DNA from: Arthrobacter woluwensis
GTDB taxonomy: Bacteria > Actinomycetota > Actinomycetes > Actinomycetales > Micrococcaceae
Assembly (NCBI RefSeq): GCF_900105345.1
Contig: NZ_FNSN01000003.1
Location: 1,116,001 to 1,180,000, forward strand
Direction of reading: 5' to 3'
DNA length: 64,000 bases
Position numbers and translations under genes: made by a program. Positions 17,518-26,308 of this stretch are shown here, piece by piece. The stretch's first letter is position 1; every line of letters starts with the position of its first letter. The notes under the pieces were generated by a model. It did not search any database. It had not been told where the DNA came from and was given only the letters and a program-made list of their open reading frames with translations.

Positions 17518-18191
17518 CCGACCAGACCCCCGCTGCGGAGGCCCGCACGACCGCCCGGGTGGTGATCGTCGATGACCACGCGATCTTCCGCTCCGGCCTG
17601 CGGGCCGACCTCGGCGCCACGATCGACGTGGTCGGGGAGGCGGGGTCGGTGGATCAGGCCGTCGAGGTGATCACGCATGAACTGCCGGACGTCGTGCTCC
17701 TGGATGTCCATCTGCCGGGAGGCCTGGGCGGAGGAGGCCGCGAGGTGATCAACCGCTGTTCAGCCCTCCTGGGCCAGGTCCGCTTCCTCGCCCTGAGCGT
17801 CTCCGACGCCGCGTCCGACGTCGTGTCCGTCATCCGCGCGGGCGCTCGCGGTTACGTGACCAAGACGATCTCCGGTGAGGAGATCACGGCTGCCGTGCAC
17901 CGGGTGGCCGGCGGCGACGCGGTCTTCTCGCCGCGCCTGGCCGGTTTCGTCCTCGACGCCTTCGGCACCGCTGTGGAGGACATCGCCGACGACGAGCTGG
18001 ACCGCCTGTCGGCCCGCGAACTGGAGGTCATGCGTCTGATCGCACGCGGCTACAGCTACAAGGAGGTGGCGAAGGAACTCTTCATCTCCATCAAGACCGT
18101 GGAGACCCATGTTTCGGCCGTCCTCCGCAAACTGCAACTCTCCAACCGCTATGAGCTGAGCCGCTGGGCCGCTGAGCGGCGCCTGCTCTGA
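17514..18191 (+). CDS. LuxR/NarL-family response regulator (EsrR/LiaR-like)
   Basis: A 225-residue regulator and the cognate partner of the PspC-domain kinase. The receiver domain (about 14-135) has VVIVDDHAIFRSGL (acidic pair), the phosphorylated aspartate in DVVLLDVHLPGG, and the lysine in YVTKTISGEE. The LuxR-type helix-turn-helix (about 160-220) reads LSARELEVMRLIARGYSYKEVAKELFISIKTVETHVSAVLRKLQL. The start codon overlaps the kinase stop (ATGA), so the pair is made in step. Likely targets, judged from position and shared CCCTGA boxes, are its own divergent promoter and the ABC exporter just downstream. Regulation is inferred, not observed. Confidence 0.94.
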   Translation: MTDQTPAAEARTTARVVIVDDHAIFRSGLRADLGATIDVVGEAGSVDQAVEVITHELPDVVLLDVHLPGGLGGGGREVINRCSALLGQVRFLALSVSDAASDVVSVIRAGARGYVTKTISGEEITAAVHRVAGGDAVFSPRLAGFVLDAFGTAVEDIADDELDRLSARELEVMRLIARGYSYKEVAKELFISIKTVETHVSAVLRKLQLSNRYELSRWAAERRLL

Positions 18192-18268
18192 GCTTCTTCA
18201 GACCTGCACGATCGTTCTCACAGCCCGCGCATAGCCTGGGCCGTCTCCTCACACAGCGGGACTGAGCA

Positions 18269-18274
18269 CCCTGA
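18269..18274 (+). promoter_or_regulatory. CCCTGA box upstream of the ABC exporter
   Basis: A single CCCTGA, preceded by a related ACTGA at 18261-18265, lies about 45 nt before the GTG of the permease gene. It repeats the hexamer of the divergent promoter at 16031-16067. One hexamer alone is weak evidence; the shared context makes it worth noting. Confidence 0.4.
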
Positions 18275-18316
18275 GGGGAGCAGTCCGCGACCGGCGGACC
18301 TTTCCCGAGGAGAACT

Positions 18317-19726
18317 GTGAACGTCCTTGCCCGGAGCGTAGGCAATGCCTTCCGCAACACCATCAGAACGACGGCGGTGGTGGCCGTCCTGGCGGTCGCC
18401 ATCGGCCTGGCGCTGGCCATGCTCGTGGCCAACCAGGCCGTCGGGGCCAAAGTCCAGGAGCTGAACGCCTCCGTGGGGACCGTCCTGACCGTCAATCCCG
18501 CGGGTGGCCAGGGGTTCGACGGCGGCGGGGAACCGCTGACCGAGGCTGAGGCGAAGACGGCCGCCGCGGTGCCGCATGTGCAGTCCGTCGTCTCGACGAA
18601 GGCCCTGCGCCTTCGCACGGAGAGCTCGTCGTCCGCCACGCAGGAGCCGGCGTTCGGCGGACCCGGCGGGCAGAGCGCCGCCGTGACCACGAGCCTGCAG
18701 CCCGCCATCGACGCCGGCACGCTGGGTCGGCGCAACAACTCCGGCTCCACGGAGGGCTCCGGTGGCGGAGGCTCCGGCGGCACGCAGAACCGCACCTTCC
18801 AGCTTCCCATCACCGCCACCGGGACGGGAGCCGAGGTGGACAGCTCCGGCAAGGCCCTGAACATCACCGCGGGCGCCGGGCTCGGCGATTACACGAAGGC
18901 GAGCACCAAGGCCCTGGTCGGCACGACGCTCGCCGCCAAGAACAGCCTCAAGCCGGGGTCGGTCTTCACGATCAACGGCAAGAACTACACGGTGGCGGGC
19001 CTCTTCGACGCGGGCACCGAATTCGGGAACAACGCCGTCTATCTGACGCTGCCTCAGGCCCAGGCCCTCGCGGGCACCACCGGCGAGGTGTCCAGCATGA
19101 TCGTCACGGTGGACTCCATGGCGAACGTCGACTCGACCCGCACCGCCCTGCAGGCAGCGCTGGGTTCCGGCAAGGCCGACGTCACGCAGGGACAGCGCAA
19201 TCTGGCGAGTGCCGTGAGCTCGCTGGACAGCGTCAAGAACATCTCGATGGTGGCCTTCATCGCCTCGCTGGCCACGGCCGGGCTGGTGGTCCTCTTCATC
19301 ATGGTGCTGCTCGTCCGGGAACGCCGCCGCGAGATCGGCGTCCTGAAGGCGATAGGCGCCCCGAACCGCACCATCGGCCTGCAGTTCGTCCTGGAGGCGC
19401 TCGTCCTCGTGGCGCTGGGCAGCGTCGTCGGCGGCGTCATCGCCTCCTTCGCCAGCAGCGGGATCGCCTCGGCCCTCGTCAGCTCCAACACGGCGGGGGC
19501 GGCGGCCGGGCGCCGTGGCCAGGGCGGAGGCTTCGGCCCGGGCGGCGGGGGAAGCGGGTTCCTGGGAGGCGCCAATCAGCTCCTGACCTCCGTCAACGCG
19601 AGTGTCTCCCCGGGTGTCATCGCCCTGGGCATCGGAGCCGTGTTCGTGGTGGCCATCATCGGCGCCCTGGTTCCCGCGCTCCTGACCGCGCGCATCCGCC
19701 CCATCGAAGTCCTGCGAGGAGAGTAG
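18317..19726 (+). CDS. MacB/FtsX-type ABC transporter permease
   Basis: A 469-residue permease with the MacB arrangement. One N-terminal helix (TAVVAVLAVAIGLALAMLVA) is followed by a large extracytoplasmic domain (about 40-310) with a glycine/serine-rich linker near 145-155. Three C-terminal helices form the FtsX domain (about 312-465; RERRREIGVLKAIGAPNRTIGLQFVLEALVLVALGSVVGGV). A second glycine-rich insert lies near 395-420. GTG at 18317 is preceded by GAGGAGA at good spacing. The ATPase gene follows after 2 nt. MacB-type systems use mechanotransmission to extrude peptides or antibiotics or to support envelope stress responses. Placement after the EsrSR-like pair supports an envelope-defence exporter. 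Confidence 0.9.
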   Translation: MNVLARSVGNAFRNTIRTTAVVAVLAVAIGLALAMLVANQAVGAKVQELNASVGTVLTVNPAGGQGFDGGGEPLTEAEAKTAAAVPHVQSVVSTKALRLRTESSSSATQEPAFGGPGGQSAAVTTSLQPAIDAGTLGRRNNSGSTEGSGGGGSGGTQNRTFQLPITATGTGAEVDSSGKALNITAGAGLGDYTKASTKALVGTTLAAKNSLKPGSVFTINGKNYTVAGLFDAGTEFGNNAVYLTLPQAQALAGTTGEVSSMIVTVDSMANVDSTRTALQAALGSGKADVTQGQRNLASAVSSLDSVKNISMVAFIASLATAGLVVLFIMVLLVRERRREIGVLKAIGAPNRTIGLQFVLEALVLVALGSVVGGVIASFASSGIASALVSSNTAGAAAGRRGQGGGFGPGGGGSGFLGGANQLLTSVNASVSPGVIALGIGAVFVVAIIGALVPALLTARIRPIEVLRGE

Positions 19727-19728
19727 TC

Positions 19729-20415
<687 letters not shown>

Positions 20416-20433
20416 CGGCGTCCCGTGACGGCG

Positions 20434-20464
20434 GGGGCGTCCTCCATTGGGGGGAGGATGCCCC
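20434..20464 (+). terminator. Terminator after the ABC exporter
   Basis: Arms 20434-20445 and 20453-20464 pair over 12 bp with one G-U wobble; the 7-nt loop lies between. It falls about 20 nt after the ATPase stop and has no T-run. Confidence 0.65.
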
Positions 20465-20492
20465 GAGCGACCGTACCGGTCCGGTCCGGCTC

Positions 20493-20521
20493 TTGACAGC
20501 TCGGTCGATGTGTTGACAGCT
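20493..20521 (+). promoter_or_regulatory. Paired TTGACAGCT elements upstream of the M23 peptidase
   Basis: The nonamer TTGACAGCT occurs at 20493-20501 and 20513-20521, 20 nt apart (two helical turns). Each contains a perfect -35 hexamer TTGACA, but no well-placed -10 was found for either. A GTGTCGTGACAC palindrome (20531-20542) follows. This may be a regulator-binding region for the peptidase gene. Confidence 0.45.
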
Positions 20522-20605
20522 TGTTCCTGGGTGTCGTGACACCGTGTTAAGCCACGGACGGCGCCCTTCCGCCTCGCCAACCCATGAGCACTCAGGAGAC
20601 CAGTC

Positions 20606-21127
20606 ATGACCGATCGTCAGGAACCATCCATCCTGCCCAGCCGACGGAGCATTCTCGGTGGCGGCCTCGCCGTCGCCGGCCTCACCGTGGCGGGCATCGC
20701 CGTCGCGCCGGCCGCCCAGGCCGCGTCCTACGTGCGTCCCGTGCGGGACCCCGCCGCCCACCCCATCACGGCGCAGTGGCGTCAGCCCGGCTCCTGGGCC
20801 GCCGGCTATCACACGGGCGTGGACATCGGATGCCCCGTCGGCACCCCGGTGTACGCGACCATCGGCGGTGACGTCCGCACGGGCCGGGCCAATTGGGGTT
20901 CCGCCTACGGCACCATGATCCTCATCAACGACAATGTGGACGGTTCCGACTGGGGCTACTGCCATCTCTCCCGCTCGGTCGTGAGCGAGGGCCAGCGGGT
21001 CGCCACCAACCAGCTCATCGGCTACTCGGGCAACACCGGCAACACCACCGGCCCGCACCTGCACCTGGAGCGCCGCCCGCGCTACGGCGGGTACGGCTCC
21101 GACCTGAACCCCAACCTCTGGCCGTGA
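20606..21127 (+). CDS. Tat-exported M23-family peptidase (LytM-like)
   Basis: The 173-residue protein has a twin-arginine signal: SRRSILGGGLAVAGLTVAGI, with probable cleavage after AAQA near residue 38. The mature domain is a compact M23 metallopeptidase. Zinc-ligand motifs are HTGVDIG (H-x3-D) and HLHLE (the H-x-H pair), flanked by GTPVYATIGG and GYSGNTGNTTGPHLH as in LytM. Such enzymes cut peptide crosslinks of peptidoglycan. AGGAGA precedes the ATG. It follows the envelope-stress module, so involvement in wall remodelling under stress is plausible, although it is separated by a terminator and has its own upstream elements. Confidence 0.93.
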   Translation: MTDRQEPSILPSRRSILGGGLAVAGLTVAGIAVAPAAQAASYVRPVRDPAAHPITAQWRQPGSWAAGYHTGVDIGCPVGTPVYATIGGDVRTGRANWGSAYGTMILINDNVDGSDWGYCHLSRSVVSEGQRVATNQLIGYSGNTGNTTGPHLHLERRPRYGGYGSDLNPNLWP

Positions 21128-21226
21128 GCTGAGCCGAAACTCCGGCCGGAGCGCACGGGGGCGGGTGATTCCCGGCCGGCATCCGGACGGCTTCCCAGGA
21201 ATGCCTGAACCTCCTGACGCGTTCCG

Positions 21227-21991
21227 GTGAACGTGACGGACCTTCAAGCCCAGTGGGAAGCCAGCGCTTCCACCGTGTTGGACCTCTCCGAGGGTGAAGC
21301 TCTTCCGTGGGCTTCACCCTCGGTCTGGTTTCTGGTGCTCTCCGGGACCGTGATGCTGCGCTGGAACGGGCAGGAGCGGTCACTCCCGGCGTCTGCGGCC
21401 GTGTTCCTCCGGCAGGCCGCGCGCTTCCGGGCCCGGGCACTGGAACCGAGCCGCTTGCTCCAGGTCGATCTGGCGGAACTGACCGGCGCCGCCCTGCCGG
21501 AGCCGGCGATCGTGCCTGACTTCAATGCCCGGCACCATGGCGTCACGGATTTCGTGGCCGCCTGCCCCTTGAGCGGCAAACCCACCGTGCGGGACTTCAA
21601 CCGCGGATACGGGCACCTGATCGGCGGCGCGATGCTCGTCTCCCTGGACACGGCGGAATCCGTGGGGGAATGGGACCCCGGGGTGTGCCGGGCGGCGACC
21701 GCCATCCGGCAGGATCCGGGACATCCGTGGACTCTTCTTCAGCTGTCCAGACTCGCCCTCCTGAGCCGTTCGGCCCTCGCCGAACGATTCCGCGCGCAGA
21801 CGGGCGTGACGCCCATGCAGTACGTGCGCCAGGAGCGTCTCGCGCGTGCGGCCCATCTGCTGCGCCACGGCGATCAGCAGATCAGCCAGATCGCCGCTAG
21901 TGTCGGTTACACATCCGATGCCGCCTTCGTCCGGGCCTTCTCCGCGGAGCGGGGAACCACCCCGGGACGCTGGCGCGCGACGGCGGGCTGA
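21227..21991 (+). CDS. AraC-family transcriptional regulator
   Basis: A 254-residue regulator with an N-terminal cupin-like sensing domain (about 1-135; FLVLSGTVMLRWNGQERSLPASAAVFLR) and a C-terminal double helix-turn-helix (about 160-250). DNA-binding features include LSRLALLSRSALAERFRAQTGVTPMQYVRQERLARAAHLLRHG and the second helix pair ISQIAASVGYTSDAAFVRAFSAERGTTPGRWR. Start is GTG at 21227 with no strong ribosome site; GTG at 21233 is an alternative. Its 3' end overlaps the 3' end of the convergent MFS gene by 85 nt. AraC regulators with such cupin domains commonly control a neighbouring pump; that is likely here. Confidence 0.92.
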   Translation: MNVTDLQAQWEASASTVLDLSEGEALPWASPSVWFLVLSGTVMLRWNGQERSLPASAAVFLRQAARFRARALEPSRLLQVDLAELTGAALPEPAIVPDFNARHHGVTDFVAACPLSGKPTVRDFNRGYGHLIGGAMLVSLDTAESVGEWDPGVCRAATAIRQDPGHPWTLLQLSRLALLSRSALAERFRAQTGVTPMQYVRQERLARAAHLLRHGDQQISQIAASVGYTSDAAFVRAFSAERGTTPGRWRATAG

Positions 21992-23121
21992 GCGGGCAGC
22001 AGCGCGAAGCCGACGCCGGCCAGCACCGCGGCGGCCGCGGCGGTGAGGAAGACCGCGGCCAGGCCCGCGTGGTCGAGCAGCACGCCTCCGACGATCGCGC
22101 CCAGGGTGATCGCCGCCTGGAACGCGGTGACCTGGAGACTGACCGCGGCTTCGGCGTCGTCCGGCTCGACCGTCGTGACCCACAGCTGGGTGGTCACCGG
22201 CACCAGATTGAATCCCAGGCCCCAGGCCAGGCTCGCGACCGTCAGGGATGCCGTGGTGCCACTCTGCGAAGCCAGGAGGAGCGAGACGGCCAGGACGAAC
22301 GGCCCCAGGGACACCGCGAAGCGCAGCCGGCGTGAGATGGCTCCGGCCAGGAAGTTCCCCACCAGGCCTCCCGCGCCCCAGAGCAGGAGCAGCCAGGCCA
22401 TGGCGCCCGGGTCGACCGCCTCGATGGCGAGCCGGATGTACGGGTAGGCCGTGAAGTTCGCGAAGGCGGCCAGCCCCACGCACAGGATGCCCATCATGAG
22501 ACGGCGGTGTCCGAGGGCCCTGCGCATCATGGCGAAGCCGGCGGACGGATGCGCCGGCACGGAGGGCAGTGTCGCTGCGAGAGTGAGGGTGGCGAGGGCG
22601 CCCACGCCGGCCGCCGCCCAGAAGACCTGCCGCCAGCCGAGCGCACTCCCGACGACGGCGGCGAGCGGCATCGCGACGATGGTCGCGACGCTCGTGCCGG
22701 TCGCCAGAGCCGTGGAGACCAGGGCGGCACGCGACGGCAGGACGTGGACGCCGGCCCCGAACGCCAGCGACCAGTAGCCCGCGATCGCCACGCCCAGTGT
22801 CAGGCGGCCGAGCAGCAGCACGGGGAAGGACGGGGCGAGCGCCACGAGGATGTTCGCCGCCGTCCCGACGCCGAGCAGGACGACCAGGACGGTCCTCCGG
22901 TCGGCGCGGGGCACCAGGCTGGCGAGGCTCGGGGCGGTCAGAGCGCCGGCGAGGGCCGTCGCCGCCACGGCTAGTCCCGCGGTGCCGTCACTGACGCCCA
23001 CCTCGGCGGCGATCAGCGGCAGCACGCTCGCGGGAAGGAACTCGCTCGCCACCAGCATCGTGATGCCGAGGGCCAGGGCGGTGATGGCGAACGGAGGGCG
23101 TCGGAGAGCGGTGACTTTCAT
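21907..23121 (-). CDS. MFS transporter, DHA1 family
   Basis: A 404-residue exporter with about 12 membrane spans, beginning FAITALALGITMLVASEFLPASVLPLIAAEVGVSDGTAG. That helix-1 sequence is typical of the AraJ/NepI/PbuE-type DHA1 efflux group. Motif-A-like residues appear as ASLVPRADRRTVLV in the first loop, in weakened form. The C-terminal 30 residues are hydrophilic and basic, and their coding sequence overlaps the AraC gene on the opposite strand by 85 nt. ATG at 23121 is used; GTG at 23130 is an alternative, and neither has a clear ribosome site. Two tandem 14-nt repeats lie about 120 nt upstream. Substrate is unknown; nucleoside, sugar or drug export are family possibilities. Confidence 0.9.
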   Translation of the reverse strand: MKVTALRRPPFAITALALGITMLVASEFLPASVLPLIAAEVGVSDGTAGLAVAATALAGALTAPSLASLVPRADRRTVLVVLLGVGTAANILVALAPSFPVLLLGRLTLGVAIAGYWSLAFGAGVHVLPSRAALVSTALATGTSVATIVAMPLAAVVGSALGWRQVFWAAAGVGALATLTLAATLPSVPAHPSAGFAMMRRALGHRRLMMGILCVGLAAFANFTAYPYIRLAIEAVDPGAMAWLLLLWGAGGLVGNFLAGAISRRLRFAVSLGPFVLAVSLLLASQSGTTASLTVASLAWGLGFNLVPVTTQLWVTTVEPDDAEAAVSLQVTAFQAAITLGAIVGGVLLDHAGLAAVFLTAAAAAVLAGVGFALLPAQPAVARQRPGVVPRSAEKARTKAASDV

Positions 23122-23237
23122 GGTCACCACTGTGCCGGGCGTGGCCGGGCGCGGATTGACCGGTCGTCCGCGGCGTTTGCCCCGTCGTCCTGAAAGCGAG
23201 TCTGAATGCCGTCCCGGACGCGCTTCTGACGACGGGA

Positions 23238-23264
23238 GTCATCCGGATCCTGTCATCCGGATCC
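23238..23264. repeat. Tandem 14-nt direct repeat upstream of the MFS gene
   Basis: GTCATCCGGATCC occurs at 23238-23250 and again at 23252-23264, one base apart. The unit also contains the palindromic core CCGGATCCGG in its second copy. It lies about 120-145 nt before the start of the minus-strand MFS gene. AraC-family regulators typically bind direct repeats, so an operator is possible. Confidence 0.6.
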
Positions 23265-23277
23265 GGCGGAAACGCGG

Positions 23278-23310
23278 CCGCCCCGCACCGTGCGGGACGG
23301 TACGGGGCGG
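23278..23310 (-). terminator. Terminator of the aminotransferase gene
   Basis: Arms 23278-23291 and 23297-23310 pair as 8 bp plus 5 bp around one mismatch, with loop GCGGG. It lies about 40 nt after the stop of the minus-strand aminotransferase gene. Confidence 0.65.
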
Positions 23311-23346
23311 TCAGCGGCGCTCGGCGGCAGCCGAAGCTCTGTGGGC

Positions 23347-24567
23347 TCAGGAGGCCTTGCCGAGGAACTCCTGCAGGCGGCGGACGCCTTCGGCGAGGTC
23401 GTCGTCGCCCAGGGCGTAGCTCAGACGGAGGTAGCCGCTCGGGCCGAACGCCTCACCCGGCACCACCGCGACCTCGACCTCGTCGAGGATGAGCGCCGCC
23501 AGCTCGGCACTGGTCTGCGGAGTGGCGGTCCCGCCGGCGGCCGTCGGGAACGACTTCCCCAGCAGCCCGCGGACGTCCGCGTAGGCGTAGAAGGCGCCCT
23601 TCGGCGTCGGGCACTCCACGCCGTCGATCGCGTTGAGGCCCGCGGTGATCGCCTGACGGCGACGGTCGAAGGCCACCTTCATCTCATCCACCGCGGTGAG
23701 CGGGCCGGAGACGGCGGCCAGCGCGGCGATCTGCATGATGTTGGAGACGTTGCTGGTGGCGTGGGACTGCAGGTTCGTGGCCGCCTTGATGACGTCGGCC
23801 GGGCCGATCATCCAGCCCACGCGCCAGCCGGTCATGGCGTACGTCTTGGCCACACCGTTGAGGATGATGACCTTGTCGCCGAGCTCCGGAGCGGCGGCCG
23901 CGATCGAGGTGAACGGCACACCGTCGTACGTCAGGTGCTCGTAGATCTCATCCGTGACCACCCAGAGGCCCTTGGAGGCGGCCCAGGCGCCGATCTCGGC
24001 GACCTGCTCCGGGGAGTACACGGCGCCCGTGGGGTTGGAGGGCGAGACGAAGAGCAGCACCTTGGTGTTCTCCGTCAGGGCGGCTTCGAGTTGCTCCACG
24101 GTCACCAGGTAGCCCTGTTCCGGACCGGCGAAGACCTCCACGGGCACGCCGCCGGCCAGCCGGATCGCCTCCGGGTAGGTGGTCCAGAACGGGGTCGGGA
24201 CGATCACCTCGTCGTCCGGATCGAGCAGGGTGGCGAAGGCGTTGTACACGGCCTGCTTGCCGCCGTTGGTCACGAGGACCTGGGAGGCGTCCACCTGGTA
24301 GCCGGAGTCACGGAGCGTCTTCTCCGCGATGGCCTGCTTGAGCTGGGGCAGACCACCGGCCGGCGAATAGCGGTGATACGCGGGATTCTTCGCGGCCTCG
24401 ATCGCGGCTTCCACGATGTACCCGGGGGTGGGGAAGTCCGGCTCACCCGCCCCGAAGCCGATCACCGGACGGCCCGCGGCCTTGAGGGCCTTGGCCTTCG
24501 CGTCCACCGCGAGGGTGGCGGATTCGGCGATGGAGGAGATGCGTCGGGAGATGCGTGAAGAGGGCAT
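23347..24567 (-). CDS. Aspartate aminotransferase (class I PLP enzyme)
   Basis: Transfers the amino group of aspartate to 2-oxoglutarate through pyridoxal phosphate. The 406-residue sequence fits the subclass Ib type: [19 protein letters not shown] near the N-terminus, [25 protein letters not shown], then [14 protein letters not shown] with the PLP-hydrogen-bonding aspartate and tyrosine. The Schiff-base lysine is in [17 protein letters not shown], and the substrate-carboxylate arginine lies in the conserved C-terminal GYLRLSYA. Start is ATG at 24567. The gene is divergent from tRNA-Trp and secE. Dual use with prephenate or other keto acids is known in this subclass and cannot be excluded. 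Confidence 0.93.
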   Translation of the reverse strand: MPSSRISRRISSIAESATLAVDAKAKALKAAGRPVIGFGAGEPDFPTPGYIVEAAIEAAKNPAYHRYSPAGGLPQLKQAIAEKTLRDSGYQVDASQVLVTNGGKQAVYNAFATLLDPDDEVIVPTPFWTTYPEAIRLAGGVPVEVFAGPEQGYLVTVEQLEAALTENTKVLLFVSPSNPTGAVYSPEQVAEIGAWAASKGLWVVTDEIYEHLTYDGVPFTSIAAAAPELGDKVIILNGVAKTYAMTGWRVGWMIGPADVIKAATNLQSHATSNVSNIMQIAALAAVSGPLTAVDEMKVAFDRRRQAITAGLNAIDGVECPTPKGAFYAYADVRGLLGKSFPTAAGGTATPQTSAELAALILDEVEVAVVPGEAFGPSGYLRLSYALGDDDLAEGVRRLQEFLGKAS

Positions 24568-24687
24568 GGGGCGGAGTCCTTCGCGTGTTTTTCAGCGTGA
24601 TCCCGGGGTCAACCGGCACCTCCAAGCTTAGGCTCAGGTGCTCCGCGAGGCACAGCTGGAACCGGCGATGAGTCCCACTTAGACGTT

Positions 24688-24718
24688 TTCCCACATCTTG
24701 CGTATAGTTGTACCTCGG
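24688..24718 (+). promoter_or_regulatory. Probable promoter of the tRNA-Trp-secE-nusG transcript
   Basis: A good -10 hexamer TATAGT (24713-24718) lies 31 nt upstream of the tRNA 5' end. The best -35 candidate is TTCCCA (24688-24693) with a long 19-nt spacer, so only the -10 is convincing. Confidence 0.55.
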
Positions 24719-24749
24719 TGTTGGAAGCCGAAAGGCCATCCGACTCCAT

Positions 24750-24822
24750 AGGGTAGTGGCGCAATTGGTAGCGCAGCGGTCTCCAAAACCGCAGGTTGCA
24801 GGTTCGAGTCCTGTCTGCCCTG
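24750..24822 (+). tRNA. trnW: tRNA-Trp (CCA anticodon)
   Basis: A 73-nt cloverleaf. Acceptor AGGGTAG (24750-24756) pairs with CTGCCCT (24815-24821), leaving discriminator G. The anticodon arm is GCGGT-CT-CCA-AA-ACCGC, and the T-arm contains GGTTCGAGTCC. CCA is not encoded: TGCGCA follows the acceptor. It is upstream of secE on the same strand, the usual actinobacterial tRNA-Trp-secE order. Confidence 0.97.
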
Positions 24823-24937
24823 CGCATGGTTAGCTCCAGGCGTGAGCCGGGAAAACCACAGCACCAGCACTGAGGCTTGCCGAACGGTAGCCGCACGGGT
24901 TCGTCAGAACAGCACGGCAAAGAAGAGCGAGGGAACA

Positions 24938-25219
24938 GTGACCGATACTGCCGCCAATGACGCTCAGGGCCGTCCAGCCAAGAGCGGTGGGAAGAAGGGC
25001 AAGAAGCTGGGCTTCTTCGCCCGGATCGCCCTGTTCTTCCGGCAGATGATCGGCGAGCTGAAGAAGGTCGTCACCCCGACCCGCTCCGAACTCCTCAACT
25101 ACACGCTGGTGGTGCTGGTCTTCGTGGCGATCGTCATGCTGATCGTCACCCTCCTTGACCTCGCCTTCGGCGTGGGCGTCGGCTGGGTGTTCGGCGGCAC
25201 GGGTCCCACGGAACGCTGA
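24938..25219 (+). CDS. secE: Preprotein translocase subunit SecE
   Basis: A small membrane subunit of the SecYEG channel that clamps SecY. From the GTG at 24938 it has 93 residues: a lysine-rich cytoplasmic N-terminus, the conserved amphipathic helix ARIALFFRQMIGELKKVVTPTRSELL, and one transmembrane helix (NYTLVVLVFVAIVMLIVTLLDLAF). That GTG has GAGGGA upstream. A longer reading from 24842 would leave only 19 nt after the tRNA and adds a poorly conserved extension, so I reject it. It sits between tRNA-Trp and nusG. Confidence 0.95.
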   Translation: MTDTAANDAQGRPAKSGGKKGKKLGFFARIALFFRQMIGELKKVVTPTRSELLNYTLVVLVFVAIVMLIVTLLDLAFGVGVGWVFGGTGPTER

Positions 25220-25377
25220 CCGACTGACTTTCCGCAGGCCACCGGATCGCCCCCGCGAGGGGGTTGAGATGGCTGCCTGTGGAATTGAGCCATTTAAGTG
25301 GGATGCCCCTCTGGGTGGCTCGGCCGCCCCGAGCGTACCCACGCTTGCAATGCACTACCGACGAAGCAGGAGACCAC

Positions 25378-26178
25378 GTGTCTGAGCAGGAGCTCGAATT
25401 CAGCGAGGCCGTCAACCAGGACGTCGCCCCGGAGTCCCAGGACGCCGTCGAGGCTGACACTGCTGCGCCCGAAACCCCGGCCGCCGAGGCCGAGGAAGCG
25501 GAAGCCGTCGCCGAGGCTGACGACGCGGAGGCGAGCGAGGAGAGCGACGACGTCGCTCCCGCAGCACCTGCCGAGGATCCCCTCGAGGCCTTCAAGGCCA
25601 AGCTCCGCCGCCAGGAGGGCGACTGGTTCGTCGTCCACACCTACGCCGGTTACGAGAACCGCGTGAAGACCAACCTCGAGACCCGCGTCCAGACCCTGGA
25701 CATGGAGGACTACATCTTCGAGATCCAGGTCCCCATGGAAGAGGTCGTGGAGATCAAGAACGCGCAGCGCAAGGTCGTCACGCGCGTGCGCATCCCGGGT
25801 TACTGCCTGGTCCGCATGGAACTGACGGACGCCTCCTGGGGCGCCGTCCGCCACACCCCGGGCGTCACCGGCTTCGTGGGCAACGCCCACAACCCGGTCC
25901 CGCTGAAGCTGGACGAGGTCGTCTCCATGCTGGCTCCGGTCTTCGAGCAGGAGCAGGCTGAGCAGGAAGGCGGCAAGCAGGCCCGCGTCGCCGCCGCTCC
26001 GGTCCACGTCGACTTCGAGGTCGGCGAGTCCGTGATCGTGAAGGAGGGCCCGTTCGAGACCCTGCCCGCCACGATCTCCGAGATCAAGGTCGAGTCCCAG
26101 ACCCTCGTGGTCCTGGTCTCCATCTTCGAGCGCGAGACCCCGGTCACGCTGGCGTTCAACCAGGTCACCAAGATCTGA
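25378..26178 (+). CDS. nusG: Transcription termination/antitermination factor NusG
   Basis: Binds RNA polymerase and modulates pausing, termination and coupling to ribosomes. The 266-residue protein has an unusually long acidic alanine/glutamate-rich N-terminal tail (about 1-75). The NGN domain follows ([47 protein letters not shown], to GVTGFVGN), then the C-terminal KOW domain (about 210-266; [48 protein letters not shown]). GTG at 25378 is preceded by AGGAGA. The acidic tail is common in actinobacterial NusG and lacking in Escherichia coli. It follows secE and precedes rplK, the normal order. Confidence 0.96.
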   Translation: MSEQELEFSEAVNQDVAPESQDAVEADTAAPETPAAEAEEAEAVAEADDAEASEESDDVAPAAPAEDPLEAFKAKLRRQEGDWFVVHTYAGYENRVKTNLETRVQTLDMEDYIFEIQVPMEEVVEIKNAQRKVVTRVRIPGYCLVRMELTDASWGAVRHTPGVTGFVGNAHNPVPLKLDEVVSMLAPVFEQEQAEQEGGKQARVAAAPVHVDFEVGESVIVKEGPFETLPATISEIKVESQTLVVLVSIFERETPVTLAFNQVTKI

Positions 26179-26233
26179 CACCCCGAGATTTCGTTCCCGG
26201 ACCGTGCTGCTTTAGCGGTTCTGGAACGTCCGG

Positions 26234-26282
26234 CCACCTCGCCAAGGTGGTCACCCAACTGAGGCGCACTCCTGTTCCTCAG
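26234..26282 (+). promoter_or_regulatory. rplK leader with two hairpins
   Basis: Two stem-loops lie in the 130-nt gap between nusG and rplK: CCACCT/AGGTGG (26234-26239 with 26245-26250) and CTGAGG/CCTCAG (26259-26264 with 26277-26282). They may affect rplK translation or mark processing; no T-run follows. Confidence 0.45.
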
Positions 26283-26308
26283 TAAGCAATTGAGAGAAGG
26301 ACCCTACA

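Noticed and set aside
24842-24937. Longer SecE start
   Set aside because: It would begin 20 nt after the tRNA and bypass the better GTG with its ribosome site at 24938.
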